From positions 1 through 33,171 of the forward strand of contig NZ_WJFC01000146.1 in NCBI RefSeq assembly GCF_009725235.1: a stretch of DNA of 33,171 nt, written 5' to 3'. The notes beneath the pieces were generated by a model that was not told the DNA's origin, made no database searches, and saw only the letters and a list, made by a program, of their open reading frames with translations. Source of the DNA: Scytonema sp. UIC 10036. Its GTDB lineage: Bacteria; Cyanobacteriota; Cyanobacteriia; Cyanobacteriales; Nostocaceae. A program made the position numbers and the translations under genes. Position 1 is the stretch's first letter, and each line of letters begins with the position of its first letter. Shown here piece by piece: positions 8,187-15,844 of the stretch.

Positions 8187-8900
8187 TTACTTTCCTCTTG
8201 CTTTGGCTACCAAACGCTCCAATGCTGTTCTTAGGTTTATCCCAGTTCCCAGTTCTACTTCACTTTCGTACTCCACTAAGGTGGGAATTATCGGTAATGT
8301 TACCTTCAGTCTATGCTTTATATCTAGCCCAGGTTCTTTGATTGCCTCAGCAGCTACCTCTGCTTGACTAGGAGACAGGGCAATGCCACGCTGTTGCAAG
8401 CTAAAGAGTGCTTTCTGAGTTTCTTCTAGTAGCTGGCGCATTTCCACCTCTGACACTCGATCGCTTTCCACTGCATCTAGCACAGCTTCCATTGTGATTA
8501 ACTGAGTCTGATTTAACTGCTCTGCGATCGCCGCAATCATTCTTTGTTCGCCTTCCTGATAACGAGCTAGCAGTGTTCGGCGCAGTTGCTGTAGGTTAGC
8601 GTAGACTGCACCTTGACCAGTCAACAACAAGTTAATTTTGTCGTCCATCTGCTGCAAATGGGCAGCCACATTCTGCACACGTGTTGTTGACTCACCAGTT
8701 ACCTGCTTTTGTAACTCGTCATGCTCCTGTTTATAGCGATTGTATGATTCTTTCAGATGCTCAAGCGCCTTAGTATATTTAGCTATACGGCGCGGCTCCT
8801 CTTCTAAGCGTAATGCATCTTCGTACTCTTTGAGTAACCCTAAGTCTTTTTTAATGTTATCGTCTAAATGTTGCAGTCTTAGATTCAAATGTGAGTCCAT
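8187..8900 (-). CDS. Coiled-coil adaptor-like protein paired with the ATPase
   Basis: A 237-residue predicted cytoplasmic protein with no signal peptide or membrane segment. Residues 1-65 (KKDLGLLKEYEDALRLEEEP, then a long charged helix) resemble the first 60 residues of the downstream ATPase and the helical N-termini found on many cyanobacterial conflict proteins. The middle (70-165) is further coiled coil with LQQMDDKINLLL and LLEETQKALFSLQQRG. The C-terminus (205-237) is a short basic tail. The ATPase ATG follows the stop codon by 3 nt. Like-with-like binding of the two N-termini would make this the partner or effector-linking subunit; that is inference, and no enzymatic motif is visible. 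Confidence 0.65.
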   Translation of the reverse strand: MDSHLNLRLQHLDDNIKKDLGLLKEYEDALRLEEEPRRIAKYTKALEHLKESYNRYKQEHDELQKQVTGESTTRVQNVAAHLQQMDDKINLLLTGQGAVYANLQQLRRTLLARYQEGEQRMIAAIAEQLNQTQLITMEAVLDAVESDRVSEVEMRQLLEETQKALFSLQQRGIALSPSQAEVAAEAIKEPGLDIKHRLKVTLPIIPTLVEYESEVELGTGINLRTALERLVAKARGK

Positions 8901-9310
8901 TGTTCAATTACTTAGTTAATTGTATTACAGCAATAATTTTTCTCAAGTGTAACATCTTGTACCTAAGACCTGCTGCTTGGGCTAATAACTACTTGCCAGA
9001 GTTAAGATGATAAAGTGAGATATTACTGATTCCTTGGTATATAAGATGAATCAGCTGAAATGAGAAAGCATACGTAAGCTTTGCTCCTTTACTGGCAGAT
9101 CGCACTTTCAGCACTCTGTAAGCATAAATACTAGACAATATGTTAGAGCCAGAGGGATCAACGGCTGAGATAAATACACCTTTAGAGGAACTGCATTCAA
9201 ATCTGCCAGAGTTTGTGGTGAGTTGCCACCTGTATCATCGCAAAACACACGTTTCCATAGAACATTTTCTACTTTTGGAAAGAAAATATCTGGAACTAAA
9301 AAGCTGTTGT
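8901..9310. other. Intergenic region upstream of the adaptor/ATPase operon
   Basis: It holds the presumed promoter region of the minus-strand operon and the sequence leading into the Rpn pseudogene. A minus-strand frame over 9108-9383 reads in part like protein (ENVLWKRVFCDDTGGNSP), but it has no start context and overlaps the pseudogene; I could not identify it. No other feature is supported. Confidence 0.4.
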
Positions 9311-9946
9311 CACTTGCCAGCAATTCTAAAACGTTTTGGCAGAGGAAGAGAAAAATTGGCGAGCTTTGAGCTATGGTTATCAACTAGGGAGATGTCGCGT
9401 TAGTTTAGAGTTTCCCATAGCAAAACTTTTGGACTACGAGGCGCAGTGGCAAACCTTAGAGGAAACCACAAATCCCTTTGCAGTCGTCGTCATGGCACAT
9501 TTGAAAACACTCATCGACGCACCGAAACCCAGAAAGTCCGCTACATTGTAAATTGAGTCTAGTCAGAAGACTGTTTGAACGGGGATACAGCCGGGAAGAT
9601 ATTCAGCAATTATTCAGGTTTATCGACTGGCTGATGGTGTTACCACAAGAATTAGCACGTGGTTTTCAAGAAGAAGTAAGAAGTTACGAGGAGCGAAAGA
9701 GAATGAGATACGTAACGAGTATTGAGCGATTGGCAAAAGAAGATGGAAAACAAGAAGGCATCGTAGACAATGCACGAGAAAGTGTGATAGAAGTCTTGGA
9801 CACAAGGTTTGGAGAAGTGCCAAATCAAGTTGTGGATGTAACTAACCTGATAAATGATGTTTCTACACTGAAAAATCTTCAGGCGGGCGATGACTATTAC
9901 TTCTGTAAATGAGTTTCAGCAAGTCTTACAAGAAAGCAGCAGTTGA
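9311..9946 (+). pseudogene. Rpn-family (PD-(D/E)XK transposase/nuclease) pseudogene
   Basis: Fragments in successive frames together match the Rpn recombination-promoting nuclease / putative transposase family common in cyanobacteria. The first recognisable part is EEEKNWRALSYGYQLG and FPIAKLLDYEAQW, then NPFAVVVMAHLK (frame from 9336). A shift near 9530-9550 leads to CKLSLVRRLFERGYSREDIQ, then FIDWLMVLPQEL and MRYVTSIERLAKEDGKQEG. Another shift near 9885 leads to AMTITSVNEFQQVLQESSS, ending at TGA 9944-9946. An earlier shift near 9330 probably separates a short HLPAIL piece. The nuclease N-terminus is missing. At least two frameshifts make the copy non-functional. Confidence 0.8.
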
Positions 9947-9992
9947 GAAGCCGTTGCACTTGGTTGAGATGGTAAAGGTGGCGCGATCGCTT

Positions 9993-10062
9993 GAAAGTGG
10001 CGTCTTGTACTTTTTCAACCGTTTCTTGAAGCCACACAAAGCATTATCGATAACAAATGACT
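9993..10062 (-). pseudogene. Relic of the 3' end of an ATPase-like gene
   Basis: This 70-nt stretch aligns with 4921-4990, the C-terminal coding end of the 1104-residue ATPase gene, in the same orientation. It has about three quarters identical bases by eye and one single-base indel in each direction. Shared blocks include TCAACCG, TTTCTTGAAG and ACAAATGACT. The codons correspond to the LQEAVEKAETP region (relic LQETVEKVQDA). Nothing else of that copy is recognisable. Confidence 0.6.
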
Positions 10063-10096
10063 AAAAACCAACGCAGCACACAGCTTGAAGTTTTTT

Positions 10097-11113
10097 ATGA
10101 AAGTAGCCGTCTTCAGTACAAAAGCTTACGATCGCCAGTTTTTAGAAGCTGCAAATCCCCAAAATCAACATGAATTGGTTTTCTTTGAACCACGCCTTGA
10201 CCGCGATACAGCAATCTTAGCCGCCGGATTTCCTGCTGTTTGCGTATTTGTACACGATCGCGCTGACGCCCTGACCTTAGAACTTCTTGCTTCACAAGGA
10301 ACCCGTCTGATTGCACTCCGTTGTGCGGGTTTTAATAACGTGGACTTGAAAGCCGCCTCTGAGTTAGGTATGACTGTTGTGCGCGTTCCAGCCTACTCGC
10401 CCTATGCAGTAGCAGAACACACCGTTGGCTTGATATTAAGCCTCAATCGCAAGATTCATCGTGCTTATAGCCGTGTTAGGGAAGGAAATTTCTCCATTGA
10501 AGGGCTTTTGGGATTTGACCTGAACGGGCGGACGGTAGGAATTATTGGTACTGGAAAAATAGGTCAAATTGTGGGACAAATTATGAAAGGGTTTGGCTGT
10601 CACCTTCTTGCTTATGATGTTTACCACAATCCAGAAGTTGAAAAATTAGGAGCTAAATATGTAGAACTATCAGAGTTATTTGCTAATTCTGATATTATTA
10701 CCTTGCACTGCCCTTTGACACCTCAAACCCATCATCTGATTAATATCCAATCAATACAACAGATGAAGCCAGGGATAATGCTTATCAACACGAGCAGGGG
10801 AGCTTTGATTGATACGACAGCAGCGATCGAAGGATTAAAGTCTGGTAAAATTAAATATCTTGGTATTGATGTCTACGAGCAGGAATCGGACTTGTTTTTT
10901 GAGGATTTGTCTGATGAAATTATTCAGGATGATGTTTTTCAACGCTTAATAACCTTTCCAAACGTCCTGATTACCGGACATCAAGCTTTCTTTACAGAAG
11001 AGGCAATACGTAATATTTCGGAGACCACTATAGCTAATATGACAGACTTTGAGCAAGGTCGGCCCTGTCAAAATGAAATAGCTGCTCAACAAAAAGTTGC
11101 AGCTAAGGTTTAG
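10097..11113 (+). CDS. ldhA: D-lactate dehydrogenase (D-2-hydroxyacid dehydrogenase)
   Basis: NAD-dependent D-2-hydroxyacid dehydrogenase reducing pyruvate to D-lactate in the cytoplasm. Numbered from the upstream in-frame ATG at 10085, it shows the Rossmann GTGKIG at 155-160, NTSRG with the substrate-binding Arg 239, DVYEQE with Glu 265 and the catalytic His 299 in ITGHQAF. Length and order match E. coli LdhA. I place the start at the second ATG (10097) because homologues begin MKxAVxSTKxYD, and [12 protein letters not shown] matches this exactly; the four extra residues of the 10085 start are not typical. It stands alone, downstream of the relic region. Confidence 0.88.
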   Translation: MKVAVFSTKAYDRQFLEAANPQNQHELVFFEPRLDRDTAILAAGFPAVCVFVHDRADALTLELLASQGTRLIALRCAGFNNVDLKAASELGMTVVRVPAYSPYAVAEHTVGLILSLNRKIHRAYSRVREGNFSIEGLLGFDLNGRTVGIIGTGKIGQIVGQIMKGFGCHLLAYDVYHNPEVEKLGAKYVELSELFANSDIITLHCPLTPQTHHLINIQSIQQMKPGIMLINTSRGALIDTTAAIEGLKSGKIKYLGIDVYEQESDLFFEDLSDEIIQDDVFQRLITFPNVLITGHQAFFTEEAIRNISETTIANMTDFEQGRPCQNEIAAQQKVAAKV

Positions 11114-11130
11114 ATAGCGGTTTTTTACTC

Positions 11131-11156
11131 TAGGGACGTTATGTGTAACGTCTCTA
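11131..11156. terminator. Hairpin after ldhA
   Basis: TAGGGACGTTA at 11131-11141 pairs with the complementary arm ending TAACGTCTCTA at 11156, with one or two mismatches. It lies 18 nt after the ldhA stop, preceded by a T run at 11121-11126 rather than followed by one. It is a common type of cyanobacterial dispersed hairpin and could end transcription from either side. Confidence 0.4.
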
Positions 11157-11193
11157 CATGATTCGTGGCGATATATGTGTTTATTAAGACCCT

Positions 11194-11401
11194 GTAGGTT
11201 GGGTTGAGCGATAGCGAAACCCAACAATTGGATTCGATGTTAGGTGTCAGGAAACCCAACAATTCGATCAATAGCAGTCCGTGTAGGAGTTATAAACACC
11301 TCTTCCTTGTCCTCCTTGTCTTCCTTGTCTCCCATGTCCCCCTTGTTTAGATCTCAAATAGGATTGCTATATGTTGGGTTTCGTTCCTCAACCCAACCTA
11401 C
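11194..11401. repeat. Inverted repeat pair with a nested 100-bp element
   Basis: The outer arms are 11194-11226 (GTAGGTTGGGTTGAG, then CGAAACCCAACA) and its inverted copy at 11372-11401. Between them, 11271-11370 is bounded by ATAGCAGTCC and GGATTGCTAT, imperfect 10-bp terminal inverted repeats. The inner element contains a run of CCTTGTC-type units (11303-11346), the complement of the GGGGACAAG units in the rep gene. The arrangement suggests a small MITE-like unit inserted beside or inside an older one. Confidence 0.65.
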
Positions 11402-11418
11402 AAAGGGGTATTAATTAT

Positions 11419-12162
11419 TTACCTTGAACGATACGCTACACGAAGACTTTGTACCAAAATAACTAGAGATGCGATCGCCATCAAAGCGCCCCAAAACCAA
11501 TAGGGTAGAAGCAACTGCTGTTGTATTTGTGCTGAATCAGAAAGCAAACCAGGACCTGCCGCAGCACTGAACAAATAATTAAGTTGATGGTAAGTACTGA
11601 CACAAGCTTGTACGCCAAGAAATTGAATGACAAACCCTTGTACCCAATGAGGAGCTTTCAGGGCAATACCAAGGATAATTAAACCTAAAAGGGGAATTGC
11701 TACAATTCCGAACAGCGATCGCACCCATATAGCTGTTGAGAGGAGTAAAAAACCTCCTAAAATCTTTAGACTGAGATTTGCAGTTTTAAAACTGCGGGAA
11801 GCGAGAATTAGGGCTGCACCTGCGACTGGGGGTCCCATCGGTCCTGCGGCTGCAACCAAAGCGCGACCAATGGGTCCTAAGTATAACGCTCCACTGTGAA
11901 AAGCGACACCAGAGCTATCAGCAAAAACCTGTAACTGCTGGAAATTTCCTCCTAAGAGAAGCGCCATTATACCGTGACCCATTTCGTGAAACCAAGTTGC
12001 CAAGATAGAAAATGGATATAAAACGTAATCTCCTCCAGGAATCTGCCACAGCACAATAGTGGCTGCAGCAGCTGCAATTAACCAAGTAAATCCCATACGG
12101 TCAATTGCTTGTGGGGCTTCTTTGGCAAGCAGGGGTTCAAAATCTTTCCCAAAGTTGCTCAT
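11419..12162 (-). CDS. M50-family membrane metallopeptidase
   Basis: Integral membrane zinc peptidase-like protein of 247 residues. The zinc/catalytic motif HEMGH is at 59-63, within a hydrophobic segment. Further membrane helices follow: about 28-45, 105-122 (PMGPPVAGAALILAS), 133-152, 155-170 and 222-240. The family includes the site-2-protease group and the cyanobacterial M50 membrane proteins of unknown substrate. An NxxPxxxD-type second motif is not obvious, so the second metal ligand is uncertain and site-2 cleavage should not be assumed. It lies downstream of, and on the same strand as, two FHA genes, after a 141-bp gap with a heptamer repeat. Confidence 0.75.
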   Translation of the reverse strand: MSNFGKDFEPLLAKEAPQAIDRMGFTWLIAAAAATIVLWQIPGGDYVLYPFSILATWFHEMGHGIMALLLGGNFQQLQVFADSSGVAFHSGALYLGPIGRALVAAAGPMGPPVAGAALILASRSFKTANLSLKILGGFLLLSTAIWVRSLFGIVAIPLLGLIILGIALKAPHWVQGFVIQFLGVQACVSTYHQLNYLFSAAAGPGLLSDSAQIQQQLLLPYWFWGALMAIASLVILVQSLRVAYRSR

Positions 12163-12268
12163 GGGTTCGTCTTCCTAATCGTAGAACCAAATAATGCATT
12201 TGGTCGCGGTTGCACATCCATCCTAACTGTTGTTTGTGCTTAACCGCACTACCAACTCGCACTACCAC

Positions 12269-12300
12269 AATTCATAATTCATAATTCATAATTCATAATT
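12269..12300. repeat. TTCATAA heptamer array
   Basis: About four tandem copies of TTCATAA (12271-12298) just past the stop codon of the small FHA gene, one of the many 7-bp repeat arrays in this window. Confidence 0.85.
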
Positions 12301-12303
12301 AAA

Positions 12304-12609
12304 TTACGAATTATTAAGGCGGATTTGGATTTGAGGACCGGAACGAGCAAGGCGAAAGATGACTCCATCGCTAACCGCTACTTGGTGAATGCGTTCTCCA
12401 TCCACGTAAGTTCCATTTGCACCTACGCTGACAATTTCCCAGCCCTTATCAACCCGTCTTACCTCAACGTGATGGCGGGAAACCACGGCACTGTAGAGAA
12501 CAACATGATTATCCGTCGCCCGTCCGATGCGGATGATGGGTTCATCTTCAAAAGTCCAACTTTGAGCCGGGAGAGATTGCAATGAATGTAACAGGATGAG
12601 TTTAATCAC
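12304..12609 (-). CDS. Small FHA-domain protein
   Basis: A 101-residue protein consisting almost entirely of one forkhead-associated (phosphothreonine-binding) domain. Visible FHA signatures are IRIGRATDNHVVL (residues 26-38) with the conserved Gly-Arg, VSRHHVEV (43-50) with Ser-Arg-His, and GANGTYVDGERI (62-73) with the Asn-Gly turn. It has no signal peptide or extra domain. It starts with GTG (12607-12609), 34 nt after the stop of the larger FHA gene, so the two are probably cotranscribed. The likely role is recognition of Ser/Thr-kinase targets; the partner cannot be told from sequence. Confidence 0.85.
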   Translation of the reverse strand: MIKLILLHSLQSLPAQSWTFEDEPIIRIGRATDNHVVLYSAVVSRHHVEVRRVDKGWEIVSVGANGTYVDGERIHQVAVSDGVIFRLARSGPQIQIRLNNS

Positions 12610-12643
12610 GCAAACACACGTGTCATATCAGGAATAGAATTGG

Positions 12644-13585
12644 CTAAGAGATTTGGAACAGGAATGTGACTAAATCTCCCTTACCTAAACTAATGCGATC
12701 GCCAGGTCGCAAGCGGTGACGGTTCCCAGGTAATAGGGGCAAGTTATTCACGTAAGTGCCGTTGGAACTGCCGACATCTTCTATATAATAAGCATCTCCC
12801 TCAATCCGAATATCAGCATGAATTCGCGAGACAATCTCAGAATTTGGAAATCCAGAGACATCTATATCCGGTGGAATGCGATCGTTGGGCTTGCCAATGT
12901 GTACAACAGAGAGATTGAGCGGTAACTCAACATCCCTATCGCTTTGGACGTGGATGAGGCGTGCGGTAACTTGCTGTAATTGAGTCCTTGAAGTAGGTGG
13001 TACAGCGGATGGGGTGGAGGGTGGTGGCGCGGGCGTAGGTATTGGTGCTGCTACTGAAGGGGGTGGCGTTACAGAAGGTGCAGGTGGTGCTGCCACTGGT
13101 GGAGGCGGTACTGGTTGCGCTGCAGCAGTAATTGGCTCCGGTTCTGGTGCTGCAACTGGCTCTGGGATCGCAGGTGGAGGTGGTGGTGCAGCAATAGTTG
13201 GTGGCTCGCTGTTCTGGGCTTCTGTAAATTCTGGATTGGGAACCGAAACAGCTGTTGGTGGTAAAGGTGAAGAGTTAGGAACATTATTGTTGGCATAACC
13301 ATTCACAGCTACGGGTTGTGGCTGTACTAGCGGATCGGGTACAACCAATGGGGGCGGCTGTGAAATGTCAGGAGCGATGGTAACTGCAACGGCGGTGGGA
13401 GCAGTGGCAGCAGGAGCGGCGGCTGCTCGCAGGTTATAGCCACATTGACCGCAGAAAGACGCGTCTGCCTGCACGGTTGCCCCACAGTTGGGACAGTTAG
13501 TGGTGGCTGGTAAAGGGGTGTAGCAAGCTTCACACTGGACAGCGCCGTCTGGGTTTGGGTGATTGCAATTTGGGCAGACGATCAT
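12644..13585 (-). CDS. Double zinc-ribbon FHA-domain protein with Pro/Ala-rich linker
   Basis: A 313-residue protein in three parts. The N-terminus has two zinc ribbons: CPNCNHPNPDGAVQCEAC, then CPNCGATVQADASFCGQCG. A linker of about 150 residues is extremely rich in Pro, Ala and Val, and the C-terminal FHA domain (about the last 95 residues) has VHIGKPND, VSRIHADI and GSSNGTYVNN. I choose the ATG at 13585, nine codons inside the longest frame (13612): it places MIVCPNC at the start, as usual for cyanobacterial zinc-ribbon proteins, and it has AAAGG nine bases upstream. It is the first gene of the FHA-FHA-(M50) set and probably a phosphorylation-dependent scaffold. Confidence 0.85.
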   Translation of the reverse strand: MIVCPNCNHPNPDGAVQCEACYTPLPATTNCPNCGATVQADASFCGQCGYNLRAAAAPAATAPTAVAVTIAPDISQPPPLVVPDPLVQPQPVAVNGYANNNVPNSSPLPPTAVSVPNPEFTEAQNSEPPTIAAPPPPPAIPEPVAAPEPEPITAAAQPVPPPPVAAPPAPSVTPPPSVAAPIPTPAPPPSTPSAVPPTSRTQLQQVTARLIHVQSDRDVELPLNLSVVHIGKPNDRIPPDIDVSGFPNSEIVSRIHADIRIEGDAYYIEDVGSSNGTYVNNLPLLPGNRHRLRPGDRISLGKGDLVTFLFQIS

Positions 13586-13686
13586 GGAGTTAAGCCTTTC
13601 GTTGAAGTTCAATGGTAAAATATAGTGCCGACAAGCAGAGGGGCTACTCTAGCTTCCAATTTTAACAAGTGCCTTCTTAAAGTATT

Positions 13687-13796
13687 CAGTCAGCGTATAA
13701 AGTATGAAGTATGAAGTATAAAGTATAAAATTTTATCCTTCATTCTTTATTCCTCATTCTTCATCCTTTATCCTTCATCCTTTATACTTTATCCTT
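13687..13796. repeat. AT-rich heptamer arrays of opposite orientation
   Basis: Units such as TGAAGTA/TAAAGTA (about 13698-13730) are followed by TCCTTCA/TCCTTTA units (about 13735-13796). The last units run into the end of pgl and supply its TAA stop codon at 13789-13791. Confidence 0.8.
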
Positions 13797-14514
13797 TGTT
13801 AAGGTCACTACCTGCGGCTGCATCTAACAACCACACAAGTTCTCCTTTAGGTTGAATTAGGCGGGTTGGATAAGCGAAGTCATCTGCAGTCGGTGCAAAG
13901 ACTTGAGCCAGGGCTGGTTTTTTATTAGCACCAGTAGCTAAAAACATAACGCAACGAGCAGCGTTAATGAAGGGGTATGTAAAAGTGAGACGTGGGTTAT
14001 CGTCTTTGTTGCCTACGGTAATCAGCTTATCCGTTACTTTTAATGCTGCCGTATGGGGAAACAAAGAAGCAGTGTGTGCATCATCTCCCATTCCCAATAA
14101 AATCACATCCAAAGAAGGAAACTCTCCGGGTGAAGAGTGAAAAAATTCTTGCAGATGTTTTTCGTACAAGTCAGCTGCCACTACGGGATCGGCTTCATTT
14201 GTTGGCATGGGGTGAATGTTAGCCGCTGGAATCTCGACGCGATCTAACCAGGCATTACGTGCCATGAGTTGATTGCTATCTGGATGATCGGGCGGAACGT
14301 AACGTTCATCTCCCCAAAACACATGAATTTTATCCCAAGGCAGGTTTCGTGACGCAATTGCCTCATACAATGGTTTGGGTGTACTACCTCCAGCTAGGGT
14401 AATAGTAAATCGTCCCCGCTCTGCAATGGCAGTTTCCATCTTGGATATTATCAATTCTAGCGCTTGCGAAACTAAGGCAGCTCGATCCGTTAGAACTTCA
14501 ACTTTTTTACTCAT
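13789..14514 (-). CDS. pgl: 6-phosphogluconolactonase
   Basis: Hydrolyses 6-phosphogluconolactone to 6-phosphogluconate, the second step of the oxidative pentose phosphate pathway, which supplies NADPH in the dark and in heterocysts. The 241-residue length is typical. Motifs are LAGGSTP (about 40-46), FWGDERYVPPDHPDSN (about 85-100) and the active-site region LLGMGDDAHTASLFP (about 139-153). The start has GAGAG about five bases upstream. The C-terminus (SDLNKG and stop) lies at the edge of a heptamer array that provides the stop codon. Confidence 0.93.
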   Translation of the reverse strand: MSKKVEVLTDRAALVSQALELIISKMETAIAERGRFTITLAGGSTPKPLYEAIASRNLPWDKIHVFWGDERYVPPDHPDSNQLMARNAWLDRVEIPAANIHPMPTNEADPVVAADLYEKHLQEFFHSSPGEFPSLDVILLGMGDDAHTASLFPHTAALKVTDKLITVGNKDDNPRLTFTYPFINAARCVMFLATGANKKPALAQVFAPTADDFAYPTRLIQPKGELVWLLDAAAGSDLNKG

Positions 14515-14901
14515 CGCTCTCTCATAACACTAGCGACTTCCAGCATTACAATAGCGAAATTTTGACAATTTCCCTTTCTCCCTTTTGAAACTTTTAACAT
14601 CATCGGGTAGTGGGTAGGGGGTAGGGGGTAGAGGTTAGGGGTTAGGGATTGGTTATTAATACTTCTCCCTTGTCTCCCTACTCTCTAAACAAGAAAACCA
14701 AAAAAATGCCAGATGTCAGATATACCGAAAACGGTTTAGAACTAGACTTTCCAACAATTATCAACAGTCGTAGGGGCGCATTGCAATGCGCCCCTACAAA
14801 TGCTGTGAACCCATTCTGAAAAAGAACAGTTCTTAGGCGTTCACAGTATAATTTCCAATTTTGTCTAGTTAATTGTGTACTAGGAGTTTACTCCCTACTC
14901 C
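14515..14901. other. Intergenic region between rph and pgl
   Basis: No gene. It contains GGGTAGG/GGTTAGG arrays (about 14605-14650), a perfect 28-bp palindrome (14770-14797), an inverted repeat CTGTGAAC (14803-14810) / GTTCACAG (14839-14846), and CTCCCTACCC-type units at 14883-14915 that run into the end of rph. Confidence 0.75.
14770..14797. repeat. Perfect 28-bp palindrome
   Basis: GTAGGGGCGCATTG is followed immediately by its exact reverse complement. This is the same family as the hairpin embedded in the rep gene at 1405-1428 (GGGCGCAA ... TTGCGCCCCTAC). Confidence 0.9.
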
Positions 14902-15651
14902 CTACCCCCTACCCCCTTGATAGATCTCCTTCCAATCAACAATTGCTTGCTGTTGCAAAATTAACAATTGTTGAATTCCTTTTTCGGCAAAATTTAGAAG
15001 TTCCCCAAGTTGCTGGCGACTAAAACAACCCTCTTCGGCTGTTCCTTGGATTTCAATGATTCCTAAGTTTTGATTCATCACTACGTTGAAATCGACTCCC
15101 GCCGCTACATCTTCTGTATAATCTAAATCTAAAAATGGTTCTTCTTCAAGTAATCCTACTGATACTGCTGCTACCTGTCCGATCAACGGCGATCGCTCTA
15201 TAACTCCCTGCTCTAATAACTTGGAAATTGCATTTGCTAGAGCAACAAATCCCCCTGTGATGGCTGTTGTTCTTGTGCCTGCGTCCGCTTGCAAAACGTC
15301 TGCATCTACTGTTAGCGTTCGTTCTCCTAGCGCTTCTAAATCCAAGGCAGCTCGCAAGCTACGTCCAATCAATCGTTGGATTTCTTGTGTCCTTCCAGAC
15401 AATTTCATAAATTCCCGTTCTTGTCGCTGATGAGTTGCAGAAGGTAGCATTCGATACTCAGCAGTCAACCAACCTTTACCTGTGCCTTCCAGAAATCTTG
15501 GAACTCCTTTAGTAACGCTGACAGTGCAAAGTACGTGAGTTTCCCCAAATTTTGTCAGCACGGAGCCAGATGCATAACGGGTAAAACCTTGCTGGAAGCT
15601 AATAGGACGTAGTTGGTGGGGTTGCCGACCGTCTGGACGCTGCCAAGCCAT
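14902..15651 (-). CDS. rph: Ribonuclease PH
   Basis: Phosphorolytic 3'-5' exoribonuclease that trims tRNA 3' ends, acting as a hexamer in the cytoplasm. The 249-residue length and order are typical: MAWQRPDGR at the start, [11 protein letters not shown], the RNA-binding [13 protein letters not shown] with [16 protein letters not shown], and the phosphate/metal region [36 protein letters not shown] is also diagnostic. GAGG lies eight bases before the ATG. The last residues (GGRG) and the TAG stop are encoded by a CTACCCC-type tandem repeat that continues past the gene, so the extreme C-terminus has been rewritten by the repeat. Confidence 0.95.
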   Translation of the reverse strand: MAWQRPDGRQPHQLRPISFQQGFTRYASGSVLTKFGETHVLCTVSVTKGVPRFLEGTGKGWLTAEYRMLPSATHQRQEREFMKLSGRTQEIQRLIGRSLRAALDLEALGERTLTVDADVLQADAGTRTTAITGGFVALANAISKLLEQGVIERSPLIGQVAAVSVGLLEEEPFLDLDYTEDVAAGVDFNVVMNQNLGIIEIQGTAEEGCFSRQQLGELLNFAEKGIQQLLILQQQAIVDWKEIYQGGRG

Positions 15652-15730
15652 TGGGATTGCCTCGAAATTTTTATATACAATACAGCCTACTCAAATTTCA
15701 ATGTCATCCTTTAAGTATTTCTAAAGATGA

Positions 15731-15835
15731 CTAATTGCTAATGGCTAATTGCTAATTGCTAATGGCTAATTGCTAATGGCTAATTGCTAATTGCTAATTG
15801 CTAATGACAAATGACTATTGACAAATGACTATTGA
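15731..15835. repeat. CTAATTG/CTAATGG heptamer array plus 14-mers
   Basis: Eleven tandem heptamers (15731-15807) mixing CTAATTG and CTAATGG, followed by two 14-bp units CAAATGACTATTGA (15808-15835). The array fills the gap between rph and the adenylate kinase-like gene. Confidence 0.92.
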
Positions 15836-15844
15836 CAAGGTAGT

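Larger units (their letters stand above)
11114..11418. other. Repeat-filled intergenic region
   Basis: No gene. Between ldhA and the converging M50 peptidase gene lie a small inverted repeat (11131-11156) and a nested pair of larger inverted elements (11194-11401), listed separately. Confidence 0.7.

Noticed and set aside
9108..9383. Minus-strand frame with a protein-like stretch (ENVLWKRVFCDDTGG)
   Set aside because: It overlaps the Rpn pseudogene, lacks a ribosome-binding site and matches no family I know; kept only as a remark on the region.
13014..13298. Glycine-rich 94-codon frame on the plus strand
   Set aside because: It is the complement of the Pro/Ala-rich linker of the zinc-ribbon FHA gene; its composition is a mirror image and it has no support as a gene.
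15731..15835. CRISPR-like repeat cluster
   Set aside because: Heptamers without spacers; these are short tandem repeats typical of filamentous cyanobacteria.
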